Counted from the stretch's first letter, positions 53,646 through 63,659 are shown. The stretch is 64,000 bases of DNA from an uncultured Rhodospirillales bacterium (GCA_903828515.1 CAIKMD010000003.1:372001-436000), one strand, 5' to 3'. A program made the numbers and translations. The notes: generated by a model not told the origin, from the sequence alone.

Positions 53646-55052
53646 ATGACCGGAAATCTGTCGCGGCCGATTGCGGAGATCGCGCGGGCGCTGGAAAGCG
53701 GCAAGCTCAAGGCGCGGGCACTCGCCGAGGAAGCCATCGCTAATCACGCGCGCGTCGGCGGCAAGTTGATGGCCTATTCGCAATGGGCGCCCGACCACGC
53801 TCTAAAGTGCGCCGACGCGGCCGATGCCGCCTTCGCCGCTCACGCGCGCGCCGGTTCGCTGCAAGGCATTCCAACCTCGATCAAGGATCTCTTCGCGCAT
53901 TCGGATTTTCCGACCTTTGCGGGAAGCCCCAAACGTCTGCCGGCGAAGTTCGAGGTCGACGGGCCCGTCGTGGCGAGCCTGCGTCGGCAATTGGGTGTCG
54001 TTACTGGCAAGACGCACATGGTCGAATTCGCCTTCGGCGGCACCGGCCACAACGCGCATTACGGCGATCCGCGCAATCCGTGGGACGAAAAGGCGCATCG
54101 CTCTCCGGGCGGCTCGTCGAGCGGCGCGGGTGTCTCGCTCTGCGAAGGCTCGGCGATGCTCGCTTTCGGCACCGACACGGCTGCGTCGGTGCGCCTGCCC
54201 GCGGCGATGACCGGCAATGCCGGGCTGAAGCTGACACGCGGGCGCTGGTCGACCGACGGCATCGTGCCGTTGAGCTTCACCTTCGATACGCCTGGTCTGC
54301 TCGCGCGGCGCATGGAAGACGCGGCCTTCGGTTTCGCGGCGCTCGATCCGCATCTGGGTGACGCCTTCGCGTTTCTCGCCAAAAGTGCCGACCTTGCCCC
54401 CTCGGATCTGCGCATTGGTCTTGCCGACGATTGGTTCTGGGATGGCTGCGAGAACGGGATCGCCGAGATCGTTAAAAGCGCGATCGACGAACTCGCCCGA
54501 GCCGGCGCGCGCATCGTTCCGACGGCTCTACCCGAGGCACAAATCGCATTCGGCGTCTTTGGCGAGGGCGGCGTGTCGGGAATTGAGCTGCGTGCCTTCC
54601 TCGATCGCGAATTACCCGACTGGATCGCGACCATCGATCCGGTCAACGCGCCGCCGGTAAAAGCCGCCGGCAGCATCGGCGCGCCCGAATACATCAATCG
54701 CCTGATGCGCCTTGCCGCTGCTGCACAAGCCGCCGTGCAACGCTTCGATCATGTCGATGTGATTGCGACGCCAACCGTGATGCTGACTCCCGATATCATG
54801 ACCGAGGAACAGACGCCGGAGAAATTCTGGATGCGCAATCGCGGGATCGTTCACAATCTGGTGCCGGGCAATTTCCTTGGCCTTTGCGCGGCGACGCTGC
54901 CGATCGGCCTCGACAAGCTCGGCATGCCGGTTGGGCTGCAACTGATCGCCAAGGGCGGCGCTGATGAGAAGCTCGTCGCGGTCGCCTGCGCGGTTGAACG
55001 CGCCCTGGGCGCCGGACCCGAGCGGATCGGCACCGCGCCGATGTGCCGATGA
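53646..55052 (+). CDS. Amidase signature family protein
   Basis: 468 residues. The amidase signature spans about 70-200: Lys in TSIKDLFAHSDFPT, the Gly/Ser stretch PGGSSSGAGVSLCEGSAML with the cis-Ser, and the nucleophile region GTDTAASVRLPAAMTG, matching the Ser-Ser-Lys triad. It hydrolyses an amide of unknown kind; GatA is less likely because no gatB/C is near. Between gpsA and an FAD monooxygenase gene, which overlaps it by 4 bp, so it probably belongs to the aromatic catabolic end of the operon. Confidence 0.88.
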   Translation: MTGNLSRPIAEIARALESGKLKARALAEEAIANHARVGGKLMAYSQWAPDHALKCADAADAAFAAHARAGSLQGIPTSIKDLFAHSDFPTFAGSPKRLPAKFEVDGPVVASLRRQLGVVTGKTHMVEFAFGGTGHNAHYGDPRNPWDEKAHRSPGGSSSGAGVSLCEGSAMLAFGTDTAASVRLPAAMTGNAGLKLTRGRWSTDGIVPLSFTFDTPGLLARRMEDAAFGFAALDPHLGDAFAFLAKSADLAPSDLRIGLADDWFWDGCENGIAEIVKSAIDELARAGARIVPTALPEAQIAFGVFGEGGVSGIELRAFLDRELPDWIATIDPVNAPPVKAAGSIGAPEYINRLMRLAAAAQAAVQRFDHVDVIATPTVMLTPDIMTEEQTPEKFWMRNRGIVHNLVPGNFLGLCAATLPIGLDKLGMPVGLQLIAKGGADEKLVAVACAVERALGAGPERIGTAPMCR

Positions 55053-56251
55053 TCCGGAAACACGATCGCGTGCTCATCGTCGGCGGCGGGCCGGTCGGCT
55101 CGGTCGCCGGATTCCTGCTCGCCCGCGCTGGCATCCCGGTAACGATCCTCGAACGCGCCGATGATATCGTGCTGGATTATCGCGCCTCGACGATCCAGCC
55201 GCCGACCCTCGATCTGCTCGAAGAATGCGGCGCCGCGCAGGCGATGGTCGATATGGGCCTGATCTGTCCGCTGATGCAGTATCGCGATCGGCAGCAGGGC
55301 AAGATCGTCGAATTCGACATGGGTGCGCTCAGGAACGACACGCGCCATCCCTATCGGCTGCAATGCGAACAGTTCAAGCTGGTCGGCTGGCTCTATCCCG
55401 AATTGCGCAAGATTCCCGGCGTCGAGCTATTGCTCGGTCACGACGTGACCGAGGTGACGGTGACGGATGACGAGGTCACCGTCGAGGCCATGACCAAAGC
55501 GGGACCCAAAACCTTCAAGGGCGATTTCGTCATTGCCGGCGATGGCGGGCGCAGCTTGACGCGCAAGGCGATGGGCATCGAGTTCGGCGGCTATACCTAT
55601 CCCGAACATTTCCTGGTCGCCGGCACGCGCTATGACTTCAAGGCGCATATGGATGATATCTGTTCGGTCAATTACACCGCCGATCCCGACGCGTGGTACG
55701 TGCTGCTCGAAATTCCTGACATGTGGCGGATCGTGGCGCCTGTGGATCCCGCGGTCGAACCTGACGAGGCGATGCAGGAGAGCTATCTCCAGAATTGCCT
55801 GCAAAATCTCCAGCCGCGACCCGAGCCGTATGAGATCGTGGTCAAGGCAATCTATCGCGTGAGTCAGCGCGTCGCCGATCGCTATCGCCAGGGCCGCGCG
55901 TTTCTCGCCGGCGACGCCGCGCATATCAACAATCCGCTGGGCGGGCTCGGGCTCAATGGCGGCGTCCACGACGCGGTAAGTTTGACCAACCGGTTGGCGC
56001 GGGTCTGGCACGGCGCTGCATCCGAAAGCGAACTCGACGGTTACGAGCCGCAACGCCGGCCCGAAGCGGTCAGCGCCATCCTGTCGCAGACGGCGCGCAA
56101 CAAGAAGCTTCTCGAAGAGCGCGATCCGACGGTGCGCGCGCGCAATCTCGACGAATGGCGCCGGCTCGGTGCGTCGCCCGAGGCGACCTACAAGCATTTG
56201 CTCGAAACCTCGATGATCGCATCCTTGCGACGCTCGGGAATGCTGCGGTGA
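55049..56251 (+). CDS. FAD-dependent aromatic monooxygenase (PHBH/MhpA-like)
   Basis: 400 residues from ATG 55049, overlapping the amidase stop. FAD motifs: [21 protein letters not shown] (GxGxxG), [18 protein letters not shown] (DG motif) and [21 protein letters not shown] (GD motif). It is a class A flavoprotein hydroxylase of single-component type using NAD(P)H. The next gene is hmgA, so a plausible substrate is a hydroxyphenyl compound that leads to homogentisate, such as a hydroxyphenylacetate; this is inference from context. Confidence 0.88.
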   Translation: MIRKHDRVLIVGGGPVGSVAGFLLARAGIPVTILERADDIVLDYRASTIQPPTLDLLEECGAAQAMVDMGLICPLMQYRDRQQGKIVEFDMGALRNDTRHPYRLQCEQFKLVGWLYPELRKIPGVELLLGHDVTEVTVTDDEVTVEAMTKAGPKTFKGDFVIAGDGGRSLTRKAMGIEFGGYTYPEHFLVAGTRYDFKAHMDDICSVNYTADPDAWYVLLEIPDMWRIVAPVDPAVEPDEAMQESYLQNCLQNLQPRPEPYEIVVKAIYRVSQRVADRYRQGRAFLAGDAAHINNPLGGLGLNGGVHDAVSLTNRLARVWHGAASESELDGYEPQRRPEAVSAILSQTARNKKLLEERDPTVRARNLDEWRRLGASPEATYKHLLETSMIASLRRSGMLR

Positions 56252-57534
56252 GCGAACTCGTCTATCGCACCGGTTTCGGCAATGATTTTGCCACCGAGGC
56301 GATGGCGGGCGCGCTGCCCGAAGGCCAGAACTCGCCGCAATGCGCGCCGTTGGGCCTCTACGCCGAGCAACTAAGCGGGACGCCGTTCACGGCAACACGC
56401 GCGGCCAATCGGCGAAGCTGGCTCTATCGCATTCGGCCCGCGGCGATGCATCCGGCGTTCAAGCGCATCGACGATGGGTTGTTACGAAGCGCCCCTTTTG
56501 TCGAAGCCGACGCTACGCCCAACCGGTTGCGCTGGGACAAGCTGCCGATGCCGACGAAGCCGACCGATTTCGTCGACGGGCTCGTCACGATCTGCGGCAA
56601 TGGCGACGGCGCATCGTGGGGTGTCGGCGTCCACCACTACCTTGCCAATCGCTCGATGACGGATCGCGCCTTTTTCGACGCGGACGGCGAATTGCTGTTC
56701 GTGCCGCAGGAAGGCCGCATCCTTCTCGTCACCGAACTCGGTGCGATGGATGTGGCGCCCGGCGAAATCGCGGTGGTGCCGCGCGGCGTCAAATTCCGTG
56801 TCGAGTTGCGCGATGCGGCGGCGCGTGGCTATCTCGCCGAAAATGCCGGCGCGTTGCTGCGCCTGCCGGAACTCGGACCCATCGGCTCGAACGGCCTCGC
56901 CCAGTCGCGTGATTTTCTGACGCCGGTAGCAAGATTCGAGGACAAGGCGGTCGCGACGCAGATCGTGCAGAAATTCGCCGGTCATCTCTGGGCCACCGAG
57001 ATCGGCCATAGCCCCTTCGACGTCGTCGCCTGGCACGGCAATTACGCGCCTTACAAATACGACCTCACGCGGTTCAACACGATCAATACGGTGAGCGTCG
57101 ACCATATCGATCCATCGATCTTCACGGTGCTGACGTCGCCCAGCGAGACCGACGGCACGGCGAATGTCGATTTCGTGATCTTCCCGCCGCGCTGGATGGT
57201 GGCCGAGCACTCGTTTCGCGCGCCGTGGTTTCATCGCAACGTGATGAACGAATATATGGGCCTCATTCGCGGCGCCTATGACGCCAAGGCCGAAGGCTTC
57301 ATGCCCGGCGGGGGGAGCCTGCACAATTGCATGAGCGCGCATGGCCCCGACCTCGATAGCTTCAACGCGGCATCAACCGCGAACCTGAAACCGCATTATT
57401 GGGACCTCGGTCTCGCCTTCATGTTCGAGACGCGCGCGATCCTGCGTCCGACGCGTTTCGCTTTGAAAACCCCCGCTTTGCACTGTGATTACGATGCGAG
57501 CTGGTCGGGCTTCGATAAATTGTTCGGCAAATAG
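56248..57534 (+). CDS. hmgA: Homogentisate 1,2-dioxygenase HmgA
   Basis: 428 residues from GTG 56248 (GTGA overlap with the monooxygenase stop); the family start [13 protein letters not shown] follows at once. The iron-binding part [29 protein letters not shown] and AHGPD contains the His and Glu ligands. It opens the ring of homogentisate to maleylacetoacetate. The later steps (isomerase, fumarylacetoacetase) are not in the window. Confidence 0.95.
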   Translation: MSELVYRTGFGNDFATEAMAGALPEGQNSPQCAPLGLYAEQLSGTPFTATRAANRRSWLYRIRPAAMHPAFKRIDDGLLRSAPFVEADATPNRLRWDKLPMPTKPTDFVDGLVTICGNGDGASWGVGVHHYLANRSMTDRAFFDADGELLFVPQEGRILLVTELGAMDVAPGEIAVVPRGVKFRVELRDAAARGYLAENAGALLRLPELGPIGSNGLAQSRDFLTPVARFEDKAVATQIVQKFAGHLWATEIGHSPFDVVAWHGNYAPYKYDLTRFNTINTVSVDHIDPSIFTVLTSPSETDGTANVDFVIFPPRWMVAEHSFRAPWFHRNVMNEYMGLIRGAYDAKAEGFMPGGGSLHNCMSAHGPDLDSFNAASTANLKPHYWDLGLAFMFETRAILRPTRFALKTPALHCDYDASWSGFDKLFGK

Positions 57535-57535
57535 A

Positions 57536-57568
57536 AAACCCTCTCCCCCCAATGGGCGGAGAGGGTTT
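57536..57568. terminator. Hairpin AAACCCTCTCC / GGAGAGGGTTT between convergent genes (repeat copy C)
   Basis: An 11-bp perfect stem (57536-57546 with 57558-57568) begins one base after the hmgA stop and ends 14 bp before the BKACE stop. A-run on one side and T-run on the other suit termination in both directions. The loop CCCAATGGGC and the stem relate it to the larger repeats at 12380-12456 and 42040-42167. Confidence 0.65.
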
Positions 57569-57582
57569 GATTTTGAGCGGCC

Positions 57583-58467
57583 TTACGTCGGCTGGCGTAA
57601 TCCCAGCATCTGGCGGGCGTCGGCGGCGGTGGCCAGGTCTTCGCCCATCACTTCGATGATCTCGGCTGCCTTTTCGACCAGCGCGGCGTTCGACGGCGCG
57701 AGCTTGCCGCGCGCGAGATAGAGATTGTCCTCGAGGCCGACCCGGACATGGCCGCCATAAAGCATGGCCTGCGCCACCATCGGGAATTGTTGCGCGGCGC
57801 AACCGAAGGTGAACCACGTTGCATCGTCCGGCAGCAGGCTCTTCATGTAGTTCATGCCTTCGGGTGTTGCCGGGGTTCCCCAATTCACGCCGAGACAGAT
57901 CTGAAACAAAGGCGGGCTCTTGAAGTGGCCGGTCTTGATCAGGCGGTTCGACAACATCACGTGGCCGGGCTCGAACACCTCGATCTCGGGGCGCACGCCG
58001 GCCTCGCGAATGGCGATCGCGATCTCCTCGATTTGCGGCACGGTATTCACGAAGACGTAGTTGCCCATGTTGATCGAGCCCATATCGATGCTGCAGATTT
58101 CGGGCTTCAGCTCGACGACATGTTGCACGCGCTCGGCGGCCGTCCGCATCGTCGAGGACGGGTCGGGCACCATCGGGTCGTTGCTGCCGGGCACGAACCG
58201 CGCGCCGGCACCGGTGGTCAGGTTGATCACGACGTCGGTGCCGCTGTCGCGAATCCGCTCCATGACTTCCCGATAATGGGCAAGTTCCATCGACGGACCG
58301 GTGGTCTTCGGGTCGCGCACATGGATATGGACGATGGCGGCGCCGGCCTTGGCGGCGGCAATGCCGGATTCGGCGATTTCTTTCGGCGTCACCGGCACGG
58401 CGGGGTTCTTGCTGGGCGTGTCGGCCGCGCCGGTGAGGGCGCAGGCGATCATCACTTTGCGGGCCAT
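57583..58467 (-). CDS. BKACE (beta-keto acid cleavage enzyme, DUF849) family protein
   Basis: 294 residues from ATG 58467 (GAGGAG upstream). TIM barrel with zinc His pair in AIVHIHVRDP, Glu in EIEVFEPGHV and His in GHVRVGLEDNLYL. Members cleave a beta-keto acid with acetyl-CoA to acetoacetate and a CoA ester; 3-keto-5-aminohexanoate (lysine fermentation) is the founding substrate, but the family covers many. Substrate here is unknown. Convergent with hmgA. Confidence 0.88.
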   Translation of the reverse strand: MARKVMIACALTGAADTPSKNPAVPVTPKEIAESGIAAAKAGAAIVHIHVRDPKTTGPSMELAHYREVMERIRDSGTDVVINLTTGAGARFVPGSNDPMVPDPSSTMRTAAERVQHVVELKPEICSIDMGSINMGNYVFVNTVPQIEEIAIAIREAGVRPEIEVFEPGHVMLSNRLIKTGHFKSPPLFQICLGVNWGTPATPEGMNYMKSLLPDDATWFTFGCAAQQFPMVAQAMLYGGHVRVGLEDNLYLARGKLAPSNAALVEKAAEIIEVMGEDLATAADARQMLGLRQPT

Positions 58468-58584
58468 CTCGTGTCTCCTCGTTCGCTGCATTGTCAGGTG
58501 GTACTATCCATAGCAGGGCATCGCTAGGCAAGGGCCCGCGATTATTCGCTTGGAGTTTCGTTTGATGCTCAGGGGGAGAGATGG

Positions 58585-59760
58585 ATGGCGAAATCGATAG
58601 ATCTAGTTTCTATTTTTGTAGCTTCGCCATCAGACGTTTTGGAGGAACGTGATGCACTTCAGCGAGTGGTCAATGAATTAAACCTGATGTTAGGAAGCTA
58701 CGTTCAAAGAAAGCTTGAGTTGGTACGGTGGGAAACTCATTCCCATCCTGCAATTGGTGCCGATCCTCAGACAATAATAAATCGACAAATCGATCCAGAC
58801 TATGACGTCTTCATTGGAATTTTTTGGTCAAGAATTGGCACTCCGACGCCTAGAGCTGTGTCTGGCACTGTCGAAGAGTTTGAAACCGCTTTGCGGCGAT
58901 ATCGTGAAGCGCACGGTTCAGTCGAGATAATGATCTATTTCAAAGATGCGCCAATTCCACCCAGTGAGATTGACGCCGGGCAACTCGGAAGGATTCAGGA
59001 GTTCAAAAGCAATCTAACAAATATGGGGATACTATTTACGACTTTTCAAACGACAGATGATTTTAGCGGGCTTGCACGAATACATTTAGCCAAGGTCGCT
59101 GGCGAGCGTCCCTTGGCACCTCCCAGTGTGTCAAATAATTTAGGTCACGTAACCCCGAGCGCTGTAGTGAACATTGATTTGCAAGATGCGGACGAAACTA
59201 TAGTCGATCTTGATGATCCCGATGCTGGGTTTCTCGATTACGAGCACATATTTTCGCTTGATGTTTCAACCTTAACGGAAGTGCAGCAGGCCCTGAACGC
59301 CGCAACAGCGACGATTGGTGCGGCCGTCGCTCAACGAGCCCGTGAATTGAACGCCGCGTCAACCGATGCGCAAAGACGAAGGATCATTGAGTCTGCGGCG
59401 CAAGATATGACGCGCTATGCGCAGACAGTCGAGGTTTCTTTGCCATCGATTAAGAACTGCCAAGAACGAATCGCTATAGCTATGACTAGAGCTCTTACTA
59501 TGCGAAATGCACAGGGCTTGTTGAATATTGAGCATGCGACGGAATTTCTCGTGAGCCTTGACGGAGCGATTGAAGCAATGAGGGTTGCTAGAGAGGGGAT
59601 CAGTTCGATGAGAGTCGCTATAATTCAAGTGCCGAATCTCGCGGCAACAATCAATCGGGCGAAGCGGCGTCTCACAAACGCGGTCGAACAATTAATTAAG
59701 ACATACGAAGCTGGAGAAATGCTCTTCCGAACAATAAGAAACCAAGACTTCTTTTCCTGA
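58585..59760 (+). CDS. DUF4062 domain protein (stand-alone)
   Basis: 391 residues from ATG 58585 (AGGGGGAGAG upstream; an ATG at 58581 is out of frame). The N-terminal 160 residues are DUF4062: VSIFVASPSDVLEERDALQR, then DPDYDVFIGIFWSRIGTPTP and SGTVEEFETAL, a TIR/flavodoxin-like fold that heads many STAND ATPases used in conflict and defence. No NACHT, WD40 or TPR part follows; the rest (about 220-391) is long helices, probably coiled coil. AT-rich with codon use unlike the flanks, so probably acquired. Activity unknown. Confidence 0.75.
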   Translation: MAKSIDLVSIFVASPSDVLEERDALQRVVNELNLMLGSYVQRKLELVRWETHSHPAIGADPQTIINRQIDPDYDVFIGIFWSRIGTPTPRAVSGTVEEFETALRRYREAHGSVEIMIYFKDAPIPPSEIDAGQLGRIQEFKSNLTNMGILFTTFQTTDDFSGLARIHLAKVAGERPLAPPSVSNNLGHVTPSAVVNIDLQDADETIVDLDDPDAGFLDYEHIFSLDVSTLTEVQQALNAATATIGAAVAQRARELNAASTDAQRRRIIESAAQDMTRYAQTVEVSLPSIKNCQERIAIAMTRALTMRNAQGLLNIEHATEFLVSLDGAIEAMRVAREGISSMRVAIIQVPNLAATINRAKRRLTNAVEQLIKTYEAGEMLFRTIRNQDFFS

Positions 59761-59775
59761 GTGGGGTGGCCCCAC
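59761..59775 (+). terminator. Hairpin GTGGGG-TGG-CCCCAC directly after the DUF4062 stop
   Basis: A 6-bp GC stem with a 3-base loop begins right after the stop codon and is followed by an AT-rich tract (AAACTAATTATTTT). It is a plausible intrinsic terminator of the single-gene unit. Confidence 0.5.
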
Positions 59776-59782
59776 AAACTAA

Positions 59783-61330
59783 TTATTTTAGCGCCCATCG
59801 CCCACGATCGTCGCGGGTGAGGGTGCCGGCTTTACGGAATCCGTCGAGCATGCGGACGATCTCGCGGCCGTCGCGGCTGCCGATCGCGGTCATCAGTTCC
59901 TCGAAATATTTTGGCCCGTCGGTCAAGGCCGCTTCGACGCTGGCGAAGCGCTTGCCCTGATATTTCGGGGTCTGCGGCACGGTGCGCTCAAGCGCGCCGC
60001 CGGTGCCGAAGGTCCAGGTCAGATCGAACCCGGCCTTGCCGCCGACGCGGGTGCCGTGCGCGATCGACGGGTCGAGCGGAAGGGTGCGCAAGCCGCCCTC
60101 GACGATCAGATCACGGTCGGGCTGAAAGCGGGTCGCCAAGGCCCAATCCATCTGGGCGTCCGAAAAGATATCGATATCGGGATCGACGACGAACGCGTTC
60201 TTGATGTTGGCAAGACAGGCGAAGGCGGCGAGGATCGCGTTGCGCGCCTCGCCCGGCACGCGCTGGCGCAACGAGATACGCACGTTGAACATGCCGCCCG
60301 ACGAGGTGGTGGCATAGACGTTCAAGGGCTCGCGCACCGCGGTCTGCAGCGCCTGCCACACGACCGCTTCGGTGCGCAGTCCGTTGAGCAGCGCCGTGTC
60401 GGTGCGTTCGTTGCGATAGCCGCCGATGGTCGCCGCCTGGAAGATCGCATCGCGTCGTTTGGTGATCGCGGTGCAATGAAAGACCGGGTTCTGTTTGACG
60501 CCGCCGTAATAGCCGAGGAATTCGCCGAACGGGCCTTCAGATTCAACGTGACCTTTTTTGTCGAAATAACCCTCGATGACATATTCGGCGTCGGCCGGCA
60601 CGCGGATGTCGCTGGTGATGCATTTGACGACGTTGAGCGGCGCGTCGCGCAATGACGCGACCAAGCCCAATTCGTCGACCGGCATCCGCATGGTTGCGGC
60701 CACCATGTCGATCGGATGACAGCCGACCGTGAAGGCGACCGGCAGATTCTCGCCGCGTGCGGCATGCGCCTCATAGATCGCGCGCAGATCGCTGGGGCTG
60801 ACCAGATCGACGCCGGTCTCGGTCGGCCCGCGCAGCATCAACCGGCGCACGCCGACATTGGTGAGGCCCGTGGTCTTGTCCCGGACGTAATCGACCGAGG
60901 CGGAGATATAGGGCGCGCCGTCGAGCCCGTGCGACAGATGCGCCGGCAAGGCCGTGAGATCGACTTGGTCGCCGGTCAAAACCACTTGCTGGACCGGCGC
61001 CTGCTCGCGCGAAATCTCGATGATCTCGGGCTTGTTTTGCAGGCGACGCACGACTTCGGCGAGGAGATCGGCGGGTTTCACGCCGAACGCCAATGCGAGG
61101 CGCGCCCGGCTGCCGACGACGTTGCCGACCAACTCGGCTTTTTCGGGTCCCGCCGCGCGGAACCACACCGCGTGATCGCTTTCGAGCGCGTCGGCGACGT
61201 CGGCCAAATCGATCGGCGCCTCGATCACGTCGCACAGGCCGGCGGCAATCGCCTGTTCGAGGAACCGCCTCAGGCCGAAACGGTCGAGATCATTGGCGCG
61301 GGCAACGCGTGGGTCGGATGAAGAATCCAT
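59783..61330 (-). CDS. UbiD family decarboxylase
   Basis: 515 residues. UbiD-type blocks: YISASVDYVRDKTTGLTNVGVRRLM, PVAFTVGCHPIDMVAATM, EGPFGEFLGYYGG (Glu of the active site), and NAFVVDPDIDIFSDAQMDWALATRFQPDRDL with conserved Asp. UbiD enzymes use prenylated FMN to decarboxylate unsaturated or aromatic acids; the ubiX gene for the cofactor is not nearby. Substrate unknown. It follows the NHL-propeller gene on the same strand after 115 bp. Confidence 0.88.
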   Translation of the reverse strand: MDSSSDPRVARANDLDRFGLRRFLEQAIAAGLCDVIEAPIDLADVADALESDHAVWFRAAGPEKAELVGNVVGSRARLALAFGVKPADLLAEVVRRLQNKPEIIEISREQAPVQQVVLTGDQVDLTALPAHLSHGLDGAPYISASVDYVRDKTTGLTNVGVRRLMLRGPTETGVDLVSPSDLRAIYEAHAARGENLPVAFTVGCHPIDMVAATMRMPVDELGLVASLRDAPLNVVKCITSDIRVPADAEYVIEGYFDKKGHVESEGPFGEFLGYYGGVKQNPVFHCTAITKRRDAIFQAATIGGYRNERTDTALLNGLRTEAVVWQALQTAVREPLNVYATTSSGGMFNVRISLRQRVPGEARNAILAAFACLANIKNAFVVDPDIDIFSDAQMDWALATRFQPDRDLIVEGGLRTLPLDPSIAHGTRVGGKAGFDLTWTFGTGGALERTVPQTPKYQGKRFASVEAALTDGPKYFEELMTAIGSRDGREIVRMLDGFRKAGTLTRDDRGRWALK

Positions 61331-61445
61331 GGATCAATGCTTCCCTGCTGATGCGGACGAGGGTTGCGGGAAGCGGCTCTGGCGTCAAGCTTTCGCGCGC
61401 TTGTCGCCATGCCCAACGACGTGGGCACGGCGACAAGGCAACGCA

Positions 61446-62543
61446 TTACTTCTTGGCCACTTTCTCCGGGTGGAGGGTCAGTTTCTGCACCCGCCAGTTG
61501 GTGACTTCCGCGACGAAGAGGGTGTTCTCGCTCGGGCAGGCCATGCCGTGAATCCAGCCGAACTGCTTGATCTGGCGTCCGGCCTTGCCGAGCATGCCGA
61601 CGAGCTGGCCGTCCAGCGTGAGCTTGTAGATCCGGCCGGGGAACGCGTCGGCGGTGTAAAGGAACTGGTGCGGCGGCGGCGAGATGCAGATAACCCACGG
61701 CGCGCCTGGCTTCAGCAGCGGCGGCACATTCGCCGCCATCGGATCGGCCGGCTTGTTGCCGAGGATTTCATAGGCATCGGGCGGCACCGGCGCGTCGATC
61801 GTGATCTGACGCAGGAAGTTGCCGTCGTTGTCGAAGACCTGAATGCGGCGATTGCTGCGGTCGGCGACGTAGACATGATCCTGTGCATCGACGCCGATGC
61901 CGTGCGCGGTGCTGAACTGGCCGGGCTCGCTGCCGCGGTCGCCCCACGATTTCACCCAGAACCCGTTCTTGTCGATCTTGGCGACGCGCGAATTGACATA
62001 GCCGTCGCTGATAAAGGCGTTGCCCTTGCTGTCGAAGGCGACGTCGGTCGGCTGGCGGAACTGGCTGGCGACGGCGGGCAGCGGCGGGTTGGGATGTTTC
62101 AGCGGGCCGGTATCTTCGTCCGAGGCCTCGGCCTTGCGGCCGAACACCATGTCCACGAGCCCATTGGGCCGGAACTTCACGATCATGTTCGAGCCTTTGT
62201 CGACGGCCCAGATATTGTCGTGCGGATCGGCCTTGATGCCGTGCGCGAAGGACCAGGCGTAGAGGTTCTTGCCGATCTCGCGCACGAACTTGCCGCTGGC
62301 GTCGAATTCGAGCAGTTGCGCCGCGGTCTCGGCGAAAGCCGGCCCGACGCTCGAGCCGCCGCGCGAGAACACGAAGACATGACCCTTCGAGTTGACGGTA
62401 ACCGCCGAGGCCTCGCCGAGATACATGTTGGTCGGCAGTTTCAGGAAGTCCGGGACGGAATCATAGGGGATTTCGGGAATGGCCTGCTGGGCGCGGGCGA
62501 GCGGCGCGGCCAACAGAAATAGCGCAATGAGCAAGTATCGCAT
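61446..62543 (-). CDS. Secreted six-bladed NHL-repeat beta-propeller protein
   Basis: 365 residues from ATG 62543 with a signal peptide (LLIALFLLAAPLARA). NHL blades are seen as DPHDNIWAVDKGSNMIVKF, QPTDVAFDSKGNAFISDGYVNSRVAKID, GIGVDAQDHVYVADRSNRRIQVFD and FVAEVTNWRVQKL. The fold matches the peptidyl-alpha-hydroxyglycine amidating lyase group, but no activity is implied. It is similar in type to the truncated propeller at the left end of the window. Confidence 0.82.
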   Translation of the reverse strand: MRYLLIALFLLAAPLARAQQAIPEIPYDSVPDFLKLPTNMYLGEASAVTVNSKGHVFVFSRGGSSVGPAFAETAAQLLEFDASGKFVREIGKNLYAWSFAHGIKADPHDNIWAVDKGSNMIVKFRPNGLVDMVFGRKAEASDEDTGPLKHPNPPLPAVASQFRQPTDVAFDSKGNAFISDGYVNSRVAKIDKNGFWVKSWGDRGSEPGQFSTAHGIGVDAQDHVYVADRSNRRIQVFDNDGNFLRQITIDAPVPPDAYEILGNKPADPMAANVPPLLKPGAPWVICISPPPHQFLYTADAFPGRIYKLTLDGQLVGMLGKAGRQIKQFGWIHGMACPSENTLFVAEVTNWRVQKLTLHPEKVAKK

Positions 62544-62735
62544 CGGCGTTTCTCCTCCGGGGTGCCGGGCGATCGTTATCGCCGCCCGGACATGTCTTGG
62601 CGTCATTCTGATGGCGCGACGCGCGGTTCGGCAAGACCTATGTAACCGTATTAAAGTCGTTAGCGACGGCGCATCATTTGTCCGTTGCTAAGCTCGCGCT
62701 GGATCGGCGCATCGACCGGCAGGAAAGGATTGACC

Positions 62736-63497
62736 ATGGATCTGCAGCTCACGGGTAAACGCGCCATCGTCACGGGCGGCGGGCGCGGTATCGGCAAGGC
62801 GATCGCGCGGCAACTCGCTGAGGAAGGCGTCGACGTCGTTATCGCCGCGCGCGGCAAAGAACAGCTTGAAGCGACGGCCAAGGAAATCGCCACTGCCACC
62901 GGTCGCCGGATCGTGCCGATCGTGGCCGATATGGGCGACGACGCGGCAGTCGCGCGGCTGGTCGCGGCGGCGGTTCAGGAATTGGGCGGCATCGACATTC
63001 TCGTCAACAACGCGGCGGCGCCCGGCGGTACGGTGCCGTCGGCGAAAATCGAACAGGTCGCCGCCGAGAACCTGCTGTTCGACGTCAACGTCAAGGTGGC
63101 CGGCTATATGCGGGCCGCGCGGGCGGCGGCGCCGTTCATGGTGGCGAGCGGCTGGGGGCGCATCATCAGTATCGGCGGCGGCGCGGCCCGGCGTTCGGGC
63201 AATTACATCGCCTCGATCCGCAATGCGGCGGTTTCGTCGCTGACCAAGAACCTCGCCGATGAACTGGGCGCCAAAGGCGTTAACGTCGTAGCGATCCATC
63301 CCGGCACGACCCGCGCCGGGCAGACGATCGCGCCGGCGGATGAGGTGCGGTTGACCGCCTCGGTTAGTATCGGACGGCTGATCGACGCAACCGAGATCGC
63401 CTTTCTCGTGGCGTTCCTGGCGTCGCCGAAGAGCATCGCGATCAACGGCGAAACGATCGCGGCCGGTGGCGGCACGCTCGGCCCGATCTATTATTGA
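62736..63497 (+). CDS. SDR-fold protein lacking the Ser-Tyr-Lys catalytic residues
   Basis: 253 residues from ATG 62736 (AGGAAAGG upstream). The NAD(P) motif TGGGRGIGKAIARQL and LVNNAAAPGG are normal. At the active site the usual YxxxK aligns with A159-S-I-R-N163 just before AAVSSLTKNLADEL, and the Ser strand reads ISIGGGAAR, so Ser, Tyr and Lys all appear replaced; Tyr157 is two residues earlier than usual. It may use other residues, or bind cofactor without classical dehydrogenase action. C-terminus is the common GGGTLGPIYY. Confidence 0.82.
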   Translation: MDLQLTGKRAIVTGGGRGIGKAIARQLAEEGVDVVIAARGKEQLEATAKEIATATGRRIVPIVADMGDDAAVARLVAAAVQELGGIDILVNNAAAPGGTVPSAKIEQVAAENLLFDVNVKVAGYMRAARAAAPFMVASGWGRIISIGGGAARRSGNYIASIRNAAVSSLTKNLADELGAKGVNVVAIHPGTTRAGQTIAPADEVRLTASVSIGRLIDATEIAFLVAFLASPKSIAINGETIAAGGGTLGPIYY

Positions 63498-63659
63498 ACG
63501 CTGGCGTCTATCCGGCGTCTATATGGAATTCCTATTTTTTGCCGGCGGAAACCACCTCGATTTTTAATGTCCGGGTGTCCCAATGGTGGAGAGCGACCAC
63601 GAGCATGACGGCTGGTTCGTCGAGCAACGGAGCGTGGCGCTCGTGAAGGCAGGATTCGG

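Noticed and set aside
58468-59800. Attachment-type direct repeats around the DUF4062 gene
   Set aside because: By eye no repeat longer than about 7 bases is shared by the two flanks, so insertion mechanism is unknown.
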